Part shown: piece after piece, positions 56,244-64,000 of the stretch
How positions within the stretch are numbered: the first letter of the stretch is position 1
Layout: each line of letters starts with the position of its first letter
Assembly: GCA_035631315.1 (NCBI GenBank)
Contig: DASQIZ010000069.1
Span: forward strand, 66,355 to 130,354
Source of the DNA: 40CM-2-70-7 sp035631315
GTDB lineage: Bacteria; Gemmatimonadota; Gemmatimonadetes; Gemmatimonadales; GWC2-71-9
DNA: 64,000 nt
Reading direction: 5' to 3'
The notes under the pieces: generated by a model
Databases searched by the model: none
What the model was told of the DNA's origin: nothing
The model's input: only the letters and a program-made list of their open reading frames with translations
Translations under genes and position numbers: made by a program

Positions 56244-56871
56244 TCAGCTCAACAAGGTGAAGGGGCTGTTCTCCAAGAAGTCGCCCCCACCCGCCACACC
56301 GCAGCACACCGCTACGCCGCCGACGCAAACCCCGGCGCCCGCGCCGACGACGGCGAAGCCCGGCCAGGCGAGGCCCGGCCAGGCGACGCAGACCGCCATG
56401 ACCACGCAGCAGCCGCATGGTCCGGTAACGCCGGTGCAGGACAAGCCCTATGACTCACCCGACACCGGCACGGTGGCGCCGGGAATGAGCGAGTCTCAGG
56501 TCTACTCGCTCTGGGGTGCACCAACGGAAGTCCGGCATGCCGGAACCCGCACGTACCTGTTCTTCCCGAACGGATGCGAGCGCTCATGCGGCACCGCCGA
56601 CATCGTGACGCTCGACAACAATCAGGTGGTGGATGCCATCGTCCGCTGGCCCGGACATGGCTACAGCGGTCAGTCGTCCTCGCCCCGCTCCGGCCCCCCG
56701 ACCCGGAAGAAGCCCGGCGCCGGCAACCTGACGATGCCGGATACGACGAAGCACGACACGACGACGGCGCCCGCCACGTCTCCCGCACCCGCGCCGGCGC
56801 CTGTTCCGGCCGACACGGTGAAGCCGAAGACCGATTCCACCAAACCAAAACCGGATTCGAGTTCACACTGA
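56185..56871 (+). CDS. Lipoprotein with BamE/SmpA-like domain
   Basis: 228 aa from ATG 56185, with GGAGG upstream. Signal 'LAICALLAVTTAGC' gives a lipoprotein. Three parts: a Pro/Thr/Ala-rich linker (about 35-85), a small domain ('GMSESQVYSLWGAPTEVRHA' ... 'YLFFPNG') resembling the BamE/SmpA/OmlA fold, and a Pro/Ala/Lys/Asp-rich tail ('DTVKPKTDSTKPKPD'). Cys pair 'CERSCG' is in the domain. It is an odd guest between purQ and purL, overlapping purQ by 59 nt. An envelope role is inferred from the signal and fold. Confidence 0.78.
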   Translation: MRRSMLAICALLAVTTAGCDQLNKVKGLFSKKSPPPATPQHTATPPTQTPAPAPTTAKPGQARPGQATQTAMTTQQPHGPVTPVQDKPYDSPDTGTVAPGMSESQVYSLWGAPTEVRHAGTRTYLFFPNGCERSCGTADIVTLDNNQVVDAIVRWPGHGYSGQSSSPRSGPPTRKKPGAGNLTMPDTTKHDTTTAPATSPAPAPAPVPADTVKPKTDSTKPKPDSSSH

Positions 56872-56900
56872 CGAACCATCCCACCTCGCGGCGTGGACCG

Positions 56901-59156
56901 GTGACTCCTTTCCCAGGAGACCCGCCGGTCACGCCCGCTCTGGTCGAAGAGCACAACCTCACGCCTGACGAGTACGTTCGCATCGAACAGCTGCTGGGCC
57001 GCACCCCGACGCTCTCCGAGCTCGGGATCTTCTCGGCACTCTGGAGCGAGCACTGCTCCTACAAACACTCGCGGCCAATCCTGAAAACGTTCCCCACCAC
57101 GGGGCCGCAGGTCGTTCAAGGTCCCGGCGAAAACGCGGGTGTGTTGCGACTCCCCGGCGGCTGGGCCGTCGCGTTCAAGATCGAATCCCACAATCACCCG
57201 TCGGCGGTCGAGCCCTATCAGGGTGCGGCGACCGGCGCGGGTGGCATTCTCCGCGACGTGTTTACCATGGGTGCACGGCCCGTGGCGATGCTCAACTCCC
57301 TGCGGTTCGGATCACTCGACGAGGCGCGCAACCGGTATCTGTTTGCTGGAGTCGTGAAGGGCATCGGGGACTACGGGAATTGCGTCGGCGTCCCCGTGCT
57401 CGGCGGCGAAGTGGACTTCGCGCCCGGCTACACCGGCAACCCGCTCGTCAACGCGATGTGCGTCGGCCTGCTGAAGGAAAAGGATCTGATCCGCGCCGCC
57501 GCCCAGGGTGTCGGCAACGTCCTGATCACCATGGGCTCATCCACCGGCCGGGACGGTATCCATGGCGCCTCGTTCGCGTCTGAAGAGCTCACCGCCAAGA
57601 GCGAAGCGCGCCGCCCGCAGGTTCAGGTCGGCGACCCGTTCACCGAAAAGCTGCTGCTCGAAGCGAGCCTCGAGCTGATTCAGTCGGGCCACATTGTCGC
57701 GATCCAGGACATGGGCGCAGCGGGCCTCACGTCGTCGTCCGCCGAGATGGCGGCACGAGGCGGTGTAGGCGTCGAGATCGACTTGTCCCTGGTCCCCACC
57801 CGCGAAGCCGGCATGACGCCCTACGAGATCCTGCTCTCCGAGTCCCAGGAGCGCATGCTCGTCGTAGCCAAAGCCGACCGCGTGAAGGAAGTCCAGGCTA
57901 TCGCAGACAAGTGGGACCTCACCGCGATGCCGATCGGCCGGGTGACCGACGACGGGATGTACCGCTGCATGTGGAAGGACCAGGTGGTCGTCGAGATTCC
58001 GGGACGTCAGTTGGTCGAGGATTGCCCGGTCTACTATCCCGAAGCCAACGAGTCACCCGCGGTCGCCAAGCTCAGAGCGGCATCACCCAATCCCGAATCC
58101 CCAATCCCGAATCCCTCGGAAGCCCTGCTGAGGCTCCTGAACGACCCCAGCATCGCTTCAAAGCGCTGGGTCTACGAGCAGTACGACTCGAGCGTCCAGG
58201 CCCGAGCCGTCATCCACCCCGGCGGCGACGCCGGCGTCCTCCGGGTTCAAGGCACCGACTTCGCACTGGCTGTGACCACCGACTGTAATTCCCGCTACCT
58301 CGCCCTCGATCCGTACGAGGGTGGCAAAGGAGCCGTGGCCGAGGCGGCCCGGAACATCGCATGCACCGGCGCGCGCCCCCTGGGAATTACCGACTGCCTG
58401 AACTTCGGCTCCCCGGAGCGGCCCGACGTGTTCTTCCAGTTCCGGGAGGCTTGCCGGGGGATTTCGGATGCGTGCAAGGCATTCGACACCCCGGTCACGG
58501 GGGGCAACGTCTCTTTCTACAATGAGAGCCCCACCGGCGCGGTCGACCCGACCCCGGTCATCGGCATGGTCGGACTCCTCGAACAGGCGGACCACGCCGT
58601 CCCGAGCCACGCCAGACACCTCGGCGACGTCGTGCTCATCGCTGGTGAGACCCAGTCCGAGATGGGTGGATCGGCGTACTGGGAAGTGATCCAGGGATTC
58701 CGGGGCGGCATGCCCCCCCGGGTGGATCTGGCCACCGCCCGGAAGCTCGTCGACTTCCTGGTCGGCGCCGCGAAGCGCAAGCTCATCAACTCCGCGCACG
58801 ATGCATCCTCCGGAGGCCTCGGCGTCGCGCTGGCCGAGATGGCGATCGGCGGGCCCTATCAGGAAGCGGCCCTGGGACTGACCGTCGACCTGTCCAACTA
58901 TGCGCCTGCGCTTTCGGATGCCGATCTGCTGTTCAGCGAGAGCCACAACCGGGCCGTGCTCACGGTCTCCCCTGACCGCGTCGCGGCCGTGACGGCCCTC
59001 GCCGCCCAGCACGGGGTTCCCCTATATCCGGCGGGAACTATCGGCGCTCCAGGCACGTTGGTGAGCATCAAGCTCCGTGATGGAGCCGTGTCATACCCGG
59101 TCAGGCAGCTCCGTGAGGTATATTTCGGGTCCATCCCCCGCCGTATGGGAGACTGA
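56901..59156 (+). CDS. purL: Phosphoribosylformylglycinamidine synthase subunit PurL
   Basis: 751 aa from GTG 56901, the only good start near the family N-terminus. Small-type PurL that works with PurS and PurQ. 'LGIFSALWSEHCSYKHSRPI', 'ESHNHPSAVEPYQGAATGAG' (catalytic His region), 'IQDMGAAGLTSSSAEMAARG' and 'SAHDASSGGLGVALAEMAIG' are canonical. Between the two structural halves, residues ~396-405 ('SPNPESPIPNPS') are encoded by a 14-nt tandem repeat that looks like an inserted intergenic element kept in frame. The FGAR-to-FGAM reaction is expected to be unaffected, as the insert is at a domain linker. Confidence 0.95.
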   Translation: MTPFPGDPPVTPALVEEHNLTPDEYVRIEQLLGRTPTLSELGIFSALWSEHCSYKHSRPILKTFPTTGPQVVQGPGENAGVLRLPGGWAVAFKIESHNHPSAVEPYQGAATGAGGILRDVFTMGARPVAMLNSLRFGSLDEARNRYLFAGVVKGIGDYGNCVGVPVLGGEVDFAPGYTGNPLVNAMCVGLLKEKDLIRAAAQGVGNVLITMGSSTGRDGIHGASFASEELTAKSEARRPQVQVGDPFTEKLLLEASLELIQSGHIVAIQDMGAAGLTSSSAEMAARGGVGVEIDLSLVPTREAGMTPYEILLSESQERMLVVAKADRVKEVQAIADKWDLTAMPIGRVTDDGMYRCMWKDQVVVEIPGRQLVEDCPVYYPEANESPAVAKLRAASPNPESPIPNPSEALLRLLNDPSIASKRWVYEQYDSSVQARAVIHPGGDAGVLRVQGTDFALAVTTDCNSRYLALDPYEGGKGAVAEAARNIACTGARPLGITDCLNFGSPERPDVFFQFREACRGISDACKAFDTPVTGGNVSFYNESPTGAVDPTPVIGMVGLLEQADHAVPSHARHLGDVVLIAGETQSEMGGSAYWEVIQGFRGGMPPRVDLATARKLVDFLVGAAKRKLINSAHDASSGGLGVALAEMAIGGPYQEAALGLTVDLSNYAPALSDADLLFSESHNRAVLTVSPDRVAAVTALAAQHGVPLYPAGTIGAPGTLVSIKLRDGAVSYPVRQLREVYFGSIPRRMGD
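58086..58115 (+). repeat. CCAATCCCGAATCC tandem repeat inside purL
   Basis: Two exact copies of CCAATCCCGAATCC begin at 58087 and 58101 (period 14), with flanking C's extending the match. The unit resembles the GATTCGGGATTGGG repeats found between genes in many high-GC genomes. Here it is inside an essential gene and read through in frame. Confidence 0.7.
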
Positions 59157-59162
59157 GACGAG

Positions 59163-60557
59163 ATGTGCGGCATCATCGGCGTTTCCGGCGTTCCTGACGC
59201 GGCCCGGGTCGCGTACCTGGGACTCTACAGCCTCCAGCATCGCGGCCAGGAGTCGTCCGGGATCGTTGCGGTCGATGGCGAAGGCGTCGCGCGCTCCCAC
59301 CGCGGCATGGGGCTCGTCTCCGAGAACTTCAATGACCAGGTGCTCGCCAATTTGACCGGCGACGTCGCCATCGGTCACACGCGCTACTCCACCGCCGGCT
59401 CCTCGATCCTCGCGAACGCTCAGCCCTTCCTCGCGCGCTATCGCGAAGGGCCGATGGCCCTGGGTCACAATGGCAATCTCACGAATGCCGTGCCCCTTCG
59501 GGCAGATCTGGTGGCCAAGGGATCGATCTTCCAGACCACATCGGATTCCGAAGTGCTGGTCCACCTGATCGCGCGCTCGGAAGCCCGCGAACCGGAGGAT
59601 CAGATCCTCGACGCTCTCGAGCGCGTGGATGGCGCCTACTCGCTCGTGCTCACCATCGGCCGGACGTTGTACGCCCTGGTCGACCCTCGGGGCTTCCGTC
59701 CCCTGATCCTCGGCAAGCTGGGCTCGGGTTACGCAGTGGCGTCGGAGACGTGCGCACTCGATCTGATCGGTGCGGAGGTGGTTCGGGAGCTCGAACCAGG
59801 CGAGATGCTGCGGATTCACGAGGGGGAGGTGGTGCGGCTCCCGAATCTCCCCAAGAAGCCGTCTCAGCGCTGCATCTTCGAGCTGGTGTACTTCTCGCGC
59901 CCCGACTCCACGATTTTTCACCGGTCCGTGGACCGGGTCCGTCGTGCCCTCGGCCGCGAGCTGGCCAAGGAGCATCCGGCGCCGGGCGCCGACTGCGTCT
60001 TCTCGGTCCCGGATTCATCGAATGCCATGGCCCTGGGATTCTCCGAGCAATCGGGCGTCAAGCTCGAGCATGCGTTGATCCGCAATCACTACGTGGGCCG
60101 TACGTTCATTCAGCCCTCGCAGGCGGGCCGGAACGCCAAGGTCAAGATCAAGTTCAATCCGGTCCGTGAAGTGCTCGAAGGCAAGAAGGTCGTAATCGTG
60201 GACGACTCGCTCGTCCGCGGCACGACGTCGCGCGGCCTGGTGCAAATGGTCCGGCAGGCCGGCGCCAAGGAAGTCCATTTCCGGATCGCTTCCCCCCCGA
60301 TCACCGGCCCCTGCTGGTACGGGATCGATACACCCTCGAAATCCGAGCTTATTGCGTCGAGCAACACCGTCGAGCAGATCCGGAAGCACCTCGGCGTCGA
60401 GTCCCTCGGATATCTCTCGCTCAACGGGATGCTTTCCGCCGCGGGCGGGGACCCCAAAGAGTTCTGTCACGCCTGTTTCTCAGGAGCCTATCCCACGCCG
60501 ATTCCCGACGAATCGGCCCGTGGGCGCTACGAGCTGCCGGTCGCCGTTCCGGTCTAA
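59163..60557 (+). CDS. purF: Amidophosphoribosyltransferase
   Basis: 464 aa. First committed step of purine synthesis: PRPP plus glutamine gives phosphoribosylamine. The N-terminal Ntn glutaminase begins directly with Met-Cys ('MCGIIGVSGVPDAARVAYLG'), so Cys2 becomes the nucleophile after Met removal with no propeptide. PRPP loop 'VVIVDDSLVRGTTSRGLV'. Cys residues in 'RCIFELVYFSRPDS', 'GPCWYG' and 'EFCHACFSG' match the [4Fe-4S]-containing Bacillus-type enzyme, which is oxygen-sensitive. 6 nt after purL. Confidence 0.96.
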   Translation: MCGIIGVSGVPDAARVAYLGLYSLQHRGQESSGIVAVDGEGVARSHRGMGLVSENFNDQVLANLTGDVAIGHTRYSTAGSSILANAQPFLARYREGPMALGHNGNLTNAVPLRADLVAKGSIFQTTSDSEVLVHLIARSEAREPEDQILDALERVDGAYSLVLTIGRTLYALVDPRGFRPLILGKLGSGYAVASETCALDLIGAEVVRELEPGEMLRIHEGEVVRLPNLPKKPSQRCIFELVYFSRPDSTIFHRSVDRVRRALGRELAKEHPAPGADCVFSVPDSSNAMALGFSEQSGVKLEHALIRNHYVGRTFIQPSQAGRNAKVKIKFNPVREVLEGKKVVIVDDSLVRGTTSRGLVQMVRQAGAKEVHFRIASPPITGPCWYGIDTPSKSELIASSNTVEQIRKHLGVESLGYLSLNGMLSAAGGDPKEFCHACFSGAYPTPIPDESARGRYELPVAVPV

Positions 60558-60583
60558 GTCAGTCACAATTCAGGGGGACACCG

Positions 60584-63247
60584 ATGCCCTCGGTGGAACG
60601 CTTCGTCTATTCCTTCGGGAACGGCCGGGCCGACGGCTCCGCCGCCATGCGGGATGTCCTGGGCGGCAAGGGGGCAGGCCTGGCCGAAATGGCCAACCTC
60701 GGGCTCCCGGTACCGCCCGGCTTCACCATCTCCGCCACGATCTGCATCGAGTACCTGGCCGCGGGCGCCTTCTCTCATGAGCTGCGCGAGGAGGTGACGC
60801 GAAATCTGAAGAACCTGGAGCAGATGGCCGGCAAACGCCTCGGCGACGTCCGCAATCCCCTGCTGGTATCGGTGCGCTCCGGCGCCGCGGTGTCGATGCC
60901 CGGCATGATGGAAACGATCCTGAACCTCGGCCTGAACGACCAGACCGTGCAGGGCTTGATCTCCGGCTCGAAGAACCCGCGCTTCGCCTACGACTCGTAC
61001 CGCCGCTTCGTCCAGATGTACGGAGATGTGGTCTACGAGCTGGGCAAGGAACCCTTCGAAGAAGTGCTGGACGAGTACAAGAAGCGGCGAAAGGTCGAAC
61101 GCGACATCGACCTGCCCGCCGACGATCTCGCGCAACTCGTCCGCGAGTTCAAGGACATCATCCAGGCCAAGCGCGGCATCCCCTTCCCGGACGACCCGCA
61201 GGAACAGCTGTGGGGCGCCATCGAGGCGGTGTTCAAGAGCTGGCACACCCGCCGCGCCATCGACTACCGCAAGGTTCACAACATTCCCGACGACCTCGGC
61301 ACCGCGGTGAATGTGGTGTCGATGGTCTACGGCAACATGGGAGACGATTGCGGGACCGGAGTCGCCTTCACGAGGAACTGCAGCACCGGCGAGAATATCC
61401 TGAACGGTGACTATCTCACCAACGCGCAGGGCGAGGATGTGGTATCCGGGGCCCGCACTCCTGAGTCCATCGCGAAGATGAAGCGGGGGAAGCTCGCGAA
61501 GGTCTACAAAGAGCTGGAGCGGATCGCCGAGAAACTCGAGCACCACTTCAAGGACGTACAGGACATCGAATTCACCTTCGAGCATGGCAAGCTGTACATG
61601 CTGCAGACCCGTCGCGCGCAGCGCACGGGCATGGCGGCGGTCCGGATCGCCGTCGAGATGGTGGAGGAAAAGCGGATTTCAGAGGATGAGGCGGTGCAGC
61701 GGGTGCCGCCCCAGGACCTGGACCAGCTCTTCCATCCCATGGTGGATCCGAAGGCCCCCGTCACGGTCGTCGCCAAGGGACTCCCCGCGTCACCGGGTGC
61801 CGCGATCGGCGAGGTCGTCTTCGACGCCGACGAAGCAGAGGCGCTGGCCAAGAAGGGCCACCAGGTCATTCTGGTCAGGCCTGAAACCTCGCCTGAGGAC
61901 TTTCACGGCATCGTGGCCGCACAGGCGGTGCTCACCGCTCGCGGCGGCATGACCAGCCATGCGGCCGTCGTCGCGCGTGGCATGGGCAAGACCTGCGTCG
62001 TCGGCGCCAAGGAGCTCGACGTCCAGCCGGCGGCCGGGCGCTTCAGCGCGAATGGGAAGACGGTGAAGAAGGGGCAGATCGTCACCGTCGACGGCACGTC
62101 AGGGCGTGTGATCATGGGGGCCGCGAAGGTCGTCGCACCCAAGGTGGGACGGCACTACGACATCCTGATGCAATGGGCCGATGCCCGCCGTCGCATGCGC
62201 GTCCGCACCAATGCCGACACGCCCTCTGACGCCAAGCGCGCCCGGGAGTTCGGGGCTGAAGGCATCGGATTGTGCCGGACCGAGCACATGTTCTTCGAGG
62301 GGCACCGCATCACGGCGATGCGGGAGATGATCGTCGCCACCGATGAGACGGGCCGACGGAAGGCCCTCGCGAAGCTCCTGCCCATGCAGCGGTCCGACTT
62401 CGAGGGAATCTTCGAGGCGATGGCAGGGTTGCCCGTGACCATTCGCCTTCTCGATCCCCCGCTCCATGAGTTCCTGCCGCATACCAAGGCGGAAATCGCC
62501 GAGCTGGCGAAGGCCATGAAGATGCCGGCCGCGCAGCTGGGCCGAATCGTCGCGAACCTGGTCGAGGCGAACCCGATGCTCGGCCACCGGGGTTGCCGTC
62601 TGGGGATCACCTACCCCGAGATCACGGAGATGCAGGCACGGGCGATTTTCGAGGCCGCCTGCAAGGTCGTGGCGCGCGGCAAGCAGGTGTTGGCCGAGGT
62701 GATGGTCCCGCTGGTGGCGACGGCGGAGGAGTTGATCAGGCAGGAGGCGATCATCCGCCGGGTGGCCCAGGAGGTCTTCCAGGCCGAGGGACGCGCGGTG
62801 CCTTACCTGGTGGGGACGATGATCGAGCTGCCACGCGCGGCCCTCACGGCAGACGAGATTGCCAAGTCAGCGGAGTTCTTCTCGTTCGGGACCAACGACC
62901 TCACCCAGACCACGTTCGGCCTGTCACGGGACGATGCTGGCCGTTTCCTGCCCTTCTACGTGGACCGGGGTATCCTGCCTGCTGACCCCTTCCAGGTGCT
63001 CGATCAGGACGGCGTGGGCAAGCTGATCCAGATGGCCGTGCGGCTGGGACGCGGGACGCGGAGTGACTTGAAGATCGGGATCTGCGGGGAACACGGGGGC
63101 GAGCCGAGCTCGGTGAAGTTCTGCCATCATGCCGGCATGAACTATGTGAGCTGCTCGCCCTTCCGGGTCCCGATTGCCCGCCTCGCCGCGGCCCAGGCAG
63201 CCCTCGAGGAGGCGGGCGTCATCAATCGGACCAAGGCGACCGTCTAG
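60584..63247 (+). CDS. ppdK: Pyruvate, phosphate dikinase
   Basis: 887 aa, full length. Interconverts pyruvate + ATP + Pi and PEP + AMP + PPi. N-terminal nucleotide-binding domain ('FGNGRADGSAAMRDVLGGKG', 'VSVRSGAAVSMPGMMETILN'). Swivelling phosphohistidine in 'ARGGMTSHAAVVARGMGKTC', and C-terminal PEP/pyruvate barrel ('EGIGLCRTEHMFFEGHRI', 'FFSFGTNDLTQTTFGLSRDD', 'ICGEHGGEPSSVKFCHHAGM'). Strong AGGGGG ribosome site upstream. Probably the last gene of the truA-pur run, or separately expressed; the 26-nt gap has no clear promoter. Confidence 0.97.
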   Translation: MPSVERFVYSFGNGRADGSAAMRDVLGGKGAGLAEMANLGLPVPPGFTISATICIEYLAAGAFSHELREEVTRNLKNLEQMAGKRLGDVRNPLLVSVRSGAAVSMPGMMETILNLGLNDQTVQGLISGSKNPRFAYDSYRRFVQMYGDVVYELGKEPFEEVLDEYKKRRKVERDIDLPADDLAQLVREFKDIIQAKRGIPFPDDPQEQLWGAIEAVFKSWHTRRAIDYRKVHNIPDDLGTAVNVVSMVYGNMGDDCGTGVAFTRNCSTGENILNGDYLTNAQGEDVVSGARTPESIAKMKRGKLAKVYKELERIAEKLEHHFKDVQDIEFTFEHGKLYMLQTRRAQRTGMAAVRIAVEMVEEKRISEDEAVQRVPPQDLDQLFHPMVDPKAPVTVVAKGLPASPGAAIGEVVFDADEAEALAKKGHQVILVRPETSPEDFHGIVAAQAVLTARGGMTSHAAVVARGMGKTCVVGAKELDVQPAAGRFSANGKTVKKGQIVTVDGTSGRVIMGAAKVVAPKVGRHYDILMQWADARRRMRVRTNADTPSDAKRAREFGAEGIGLCRTEHMFFEGHRITAMREMIVATDETGRRKALAKLLPMQRSDFEGIFEAMAGLPVTIRLLDPPLHEFLPHTKAEIAELAKAMKMPAAQLGRIVANLVEANPMLGHRGCRLGITYPEITEMQARAIFEAACKVVARGKQVLAEVMVPLVATAEELIRQEAIIRRVAQEVFQAEGRAVPYLVGTMIELPRAALTADEIAKSAEFFSFGTNDLTQTTFGLSRDDAGRFLPFYVDRGILPADPFQVLDQDGVGKLIQMAVRLGRGTRSDLKIGICGEHGGEPSSVKFCHHAGMNYVSCSPFRVPIARLAAAQAALEEAGVINRTKATV

Positions 63248-63248
63248 C

Positions 63249-63920
63249 TCACTTCGGCGCCAGTGAAGCCAGGGCCGCGAAGAGCAACACGGTGATCAAG
63301 GTCAGCGTGATCGACGCGCCCCACGCGGCGTTCTTCGACGTCTTGTGCGTCACTTGAATCCCGGTCGCATAGAGGAACGCGCCCCAGATCGTGAACGGGT
63401 TGATCCCACCCAGCAGTCCCCCGATGAATCCTCCCGCGCTCGGCGCGATGAGATTGAGGCCCAGTGCGGGTTGCAGATCGGCCGGTGACGTGACGGAACC
63501 GACTCCCTTCATCATCAGGACCACTGCGCCGACGAGCTGCAGCAGAATGCCCGTGATCGAAACATAAGTCGCGACACTCAGCAGGGTCCCCCACTTCGAC
63601 TCACCAGCGAAGATCGACACCAGGACCCACAGAACCGTGGCAAGGATGATCAGGATGATGCCGTATCCGACCGGCGCGAACAGGTAGCCGATACCCGCGA
63701 ATTTCCTGGCATTCTCCGCCGCTGCGGGGTTGGCCTGGGCGACTTCGGCCAGCTTGGCCGCTTGGGCAGCCATTTGGTAGGGGGTCATCAGGTAGCCAAC
63801 GATCACCGCCAGGATGGCGATGGCGATGAAGGGCGCCCAGAACTTGGGCTTCTCCGCGACCCGCCCGAACACGGCTCCCGGCTCGTACAGGACTCGGAAT
63901 ACATCGAGAAACGCGCCCAT
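63249..63920 (-). CDS. YIP1-family membrane protein
   Basis: 223 aa with five to six membrane helices ('FWAPFIAIAILAVIVGYLMT', 'YGIILIILATVLWVLVSIFA', 'YVSITGILLQLVGAVVLMMK', 'ASITLTLITVLLFAALASL'). The N-terminal 'FRVLYEPGAVFGRVAEKPKF' and the later 'GLLGGINPFTIWGAFLYATG' are the pattern of bacterial YIP1-domain proteins, whose function is unknown. Good ribosome site (TTGGAGG) before the ATG at 63920. Its stop is 1 nt from that of ppdK on the other strand. The remaining 80 nt to the window edge hold only its upstream region. Confidence 0.8.
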   Translation of the reverse strand: MGAFLDVFRVLYEPGAVFGRVAEKPKFWAPFIAIAILAVIVGYLMTPYQMAAQAAKLAEVAQANPAAAENARKFAGIGYLFAPVGYGIILIILATVLWVLVSIFAGESKWGTLLSVATYVSITGILLQLVGAVVLMMKGVGSVTSPADLQPALGLNLIAPSAGGFIGGLLGGINPFTIWGAFLYATGIQVTHKTSKNAAWGASITLTLITVLLFAALASLAPK

Positions 63921-64000
63921 CAGGCCTCCAAGGGGGATGAAAAGAGTGTTCAGCGCGGTACGAAGCTACGGCCTGATGGGTTTCAGCGCGAGATTGGGAA

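Overview
The window is a dense, high-GC bacterial chromosome segment with about 62 protein genes, no rRNA or tRNA, no IS element and no CRISPR array. Lipoprotein signals, a predicted outer-membrane barrel, a BamE-like lipoprotein and phosphatidylserine/phosphatidylethanolamine synthesis point to a diderm. The gene mix (paired amidohydrolases, a CCAEP-tail radical SAM protein, eukaryote-type PurB, starts placed almost on top of the promoter) fits Gemmatimonadota or a neighbouring phylum. That placement is inference from family content; no marker gene comparison was possible.

Layout. 1-3.3 kb (+): an edge-truncated exported protein and two tandem amidohydrolases, the second stripped of its metal ligands. 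3.4-5.7 kb (-): rplU-rpmA and RNase G/E. 6-8.8 kb (+): prolyl oligopeptidase and a DUF1003 membrane protein. 8.9-15.3 kb: acyl-CoA dehydrogenase, a PQQ-type sugar dehydrogenase lipoprotein, a short RecQ, and a run of NfeD-like protein, flotillin, bacilliredoxin and GroES-like protein. 15.4-35.2 kb (-): nineteen genes in one direction with gaps of 16 nt or less and mostly 4-nt start/stop overlaps. It runs ptsN-like, aspS, phoH, pgpH-like, ybeY, two CBS/CorC proteins, meaB, an isobutyryl-CoA-mutase-like pair, carboxyltransferase beta, a subtilase, AtuA and its small partner, enoyl-CoA hydratase, two pilin-like proteins, a 2-TM protein and the CCAEP radical SAM protein. 35.2-37.2 kb (+): barrel protein and rlmN. 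37.1-48.1 kb (-): trpC-trpB-HEAT-(HD-GYP)-trpA-MCP-folK-panB-panC-yqeK-LytR_C. 48.2-49.9 kb: lexA (+) lies between trpC and trpD (both -). 50-63.2 kb (+): truA-fsa-purB-purC-psd-pssA-purS-purQ-lipoprotein-purL-purF-ppdK. A YIP1 membrane protein (-) closes the window.

How the genes work together. The 17-27 kb stretch looks like a branched-chain or terpenoid acyl-CoA catabolic unit: mutase plus its MeaB chaperone, carboxyltransferase, AtuA and hydratase. The purine genes cover most steps of IMP synthesis, interleaved with the last two steps of phosphatidylethanolamine synthesis. The pan/folK genes form a cofactor block. The trp genes are split by lexA and by a signalling pair (HEAT + HD-GYP) whose two members appear to share an N-terminal domain.

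Most notable observations: the Phe/Gln mutase active-site signature; the shared domain in the HEAT/HD-GYP pair; the CCAEP-tail radical SAM locus with pilin-like neighbours; a perfect lexA terminator lying inside trpD; promoters whose -10 boxes end 5-10 nt before start codons (leaderless mRNAs); and four kinds of short repeat, one inside purL. I did not find a clear new defence or mobile system.
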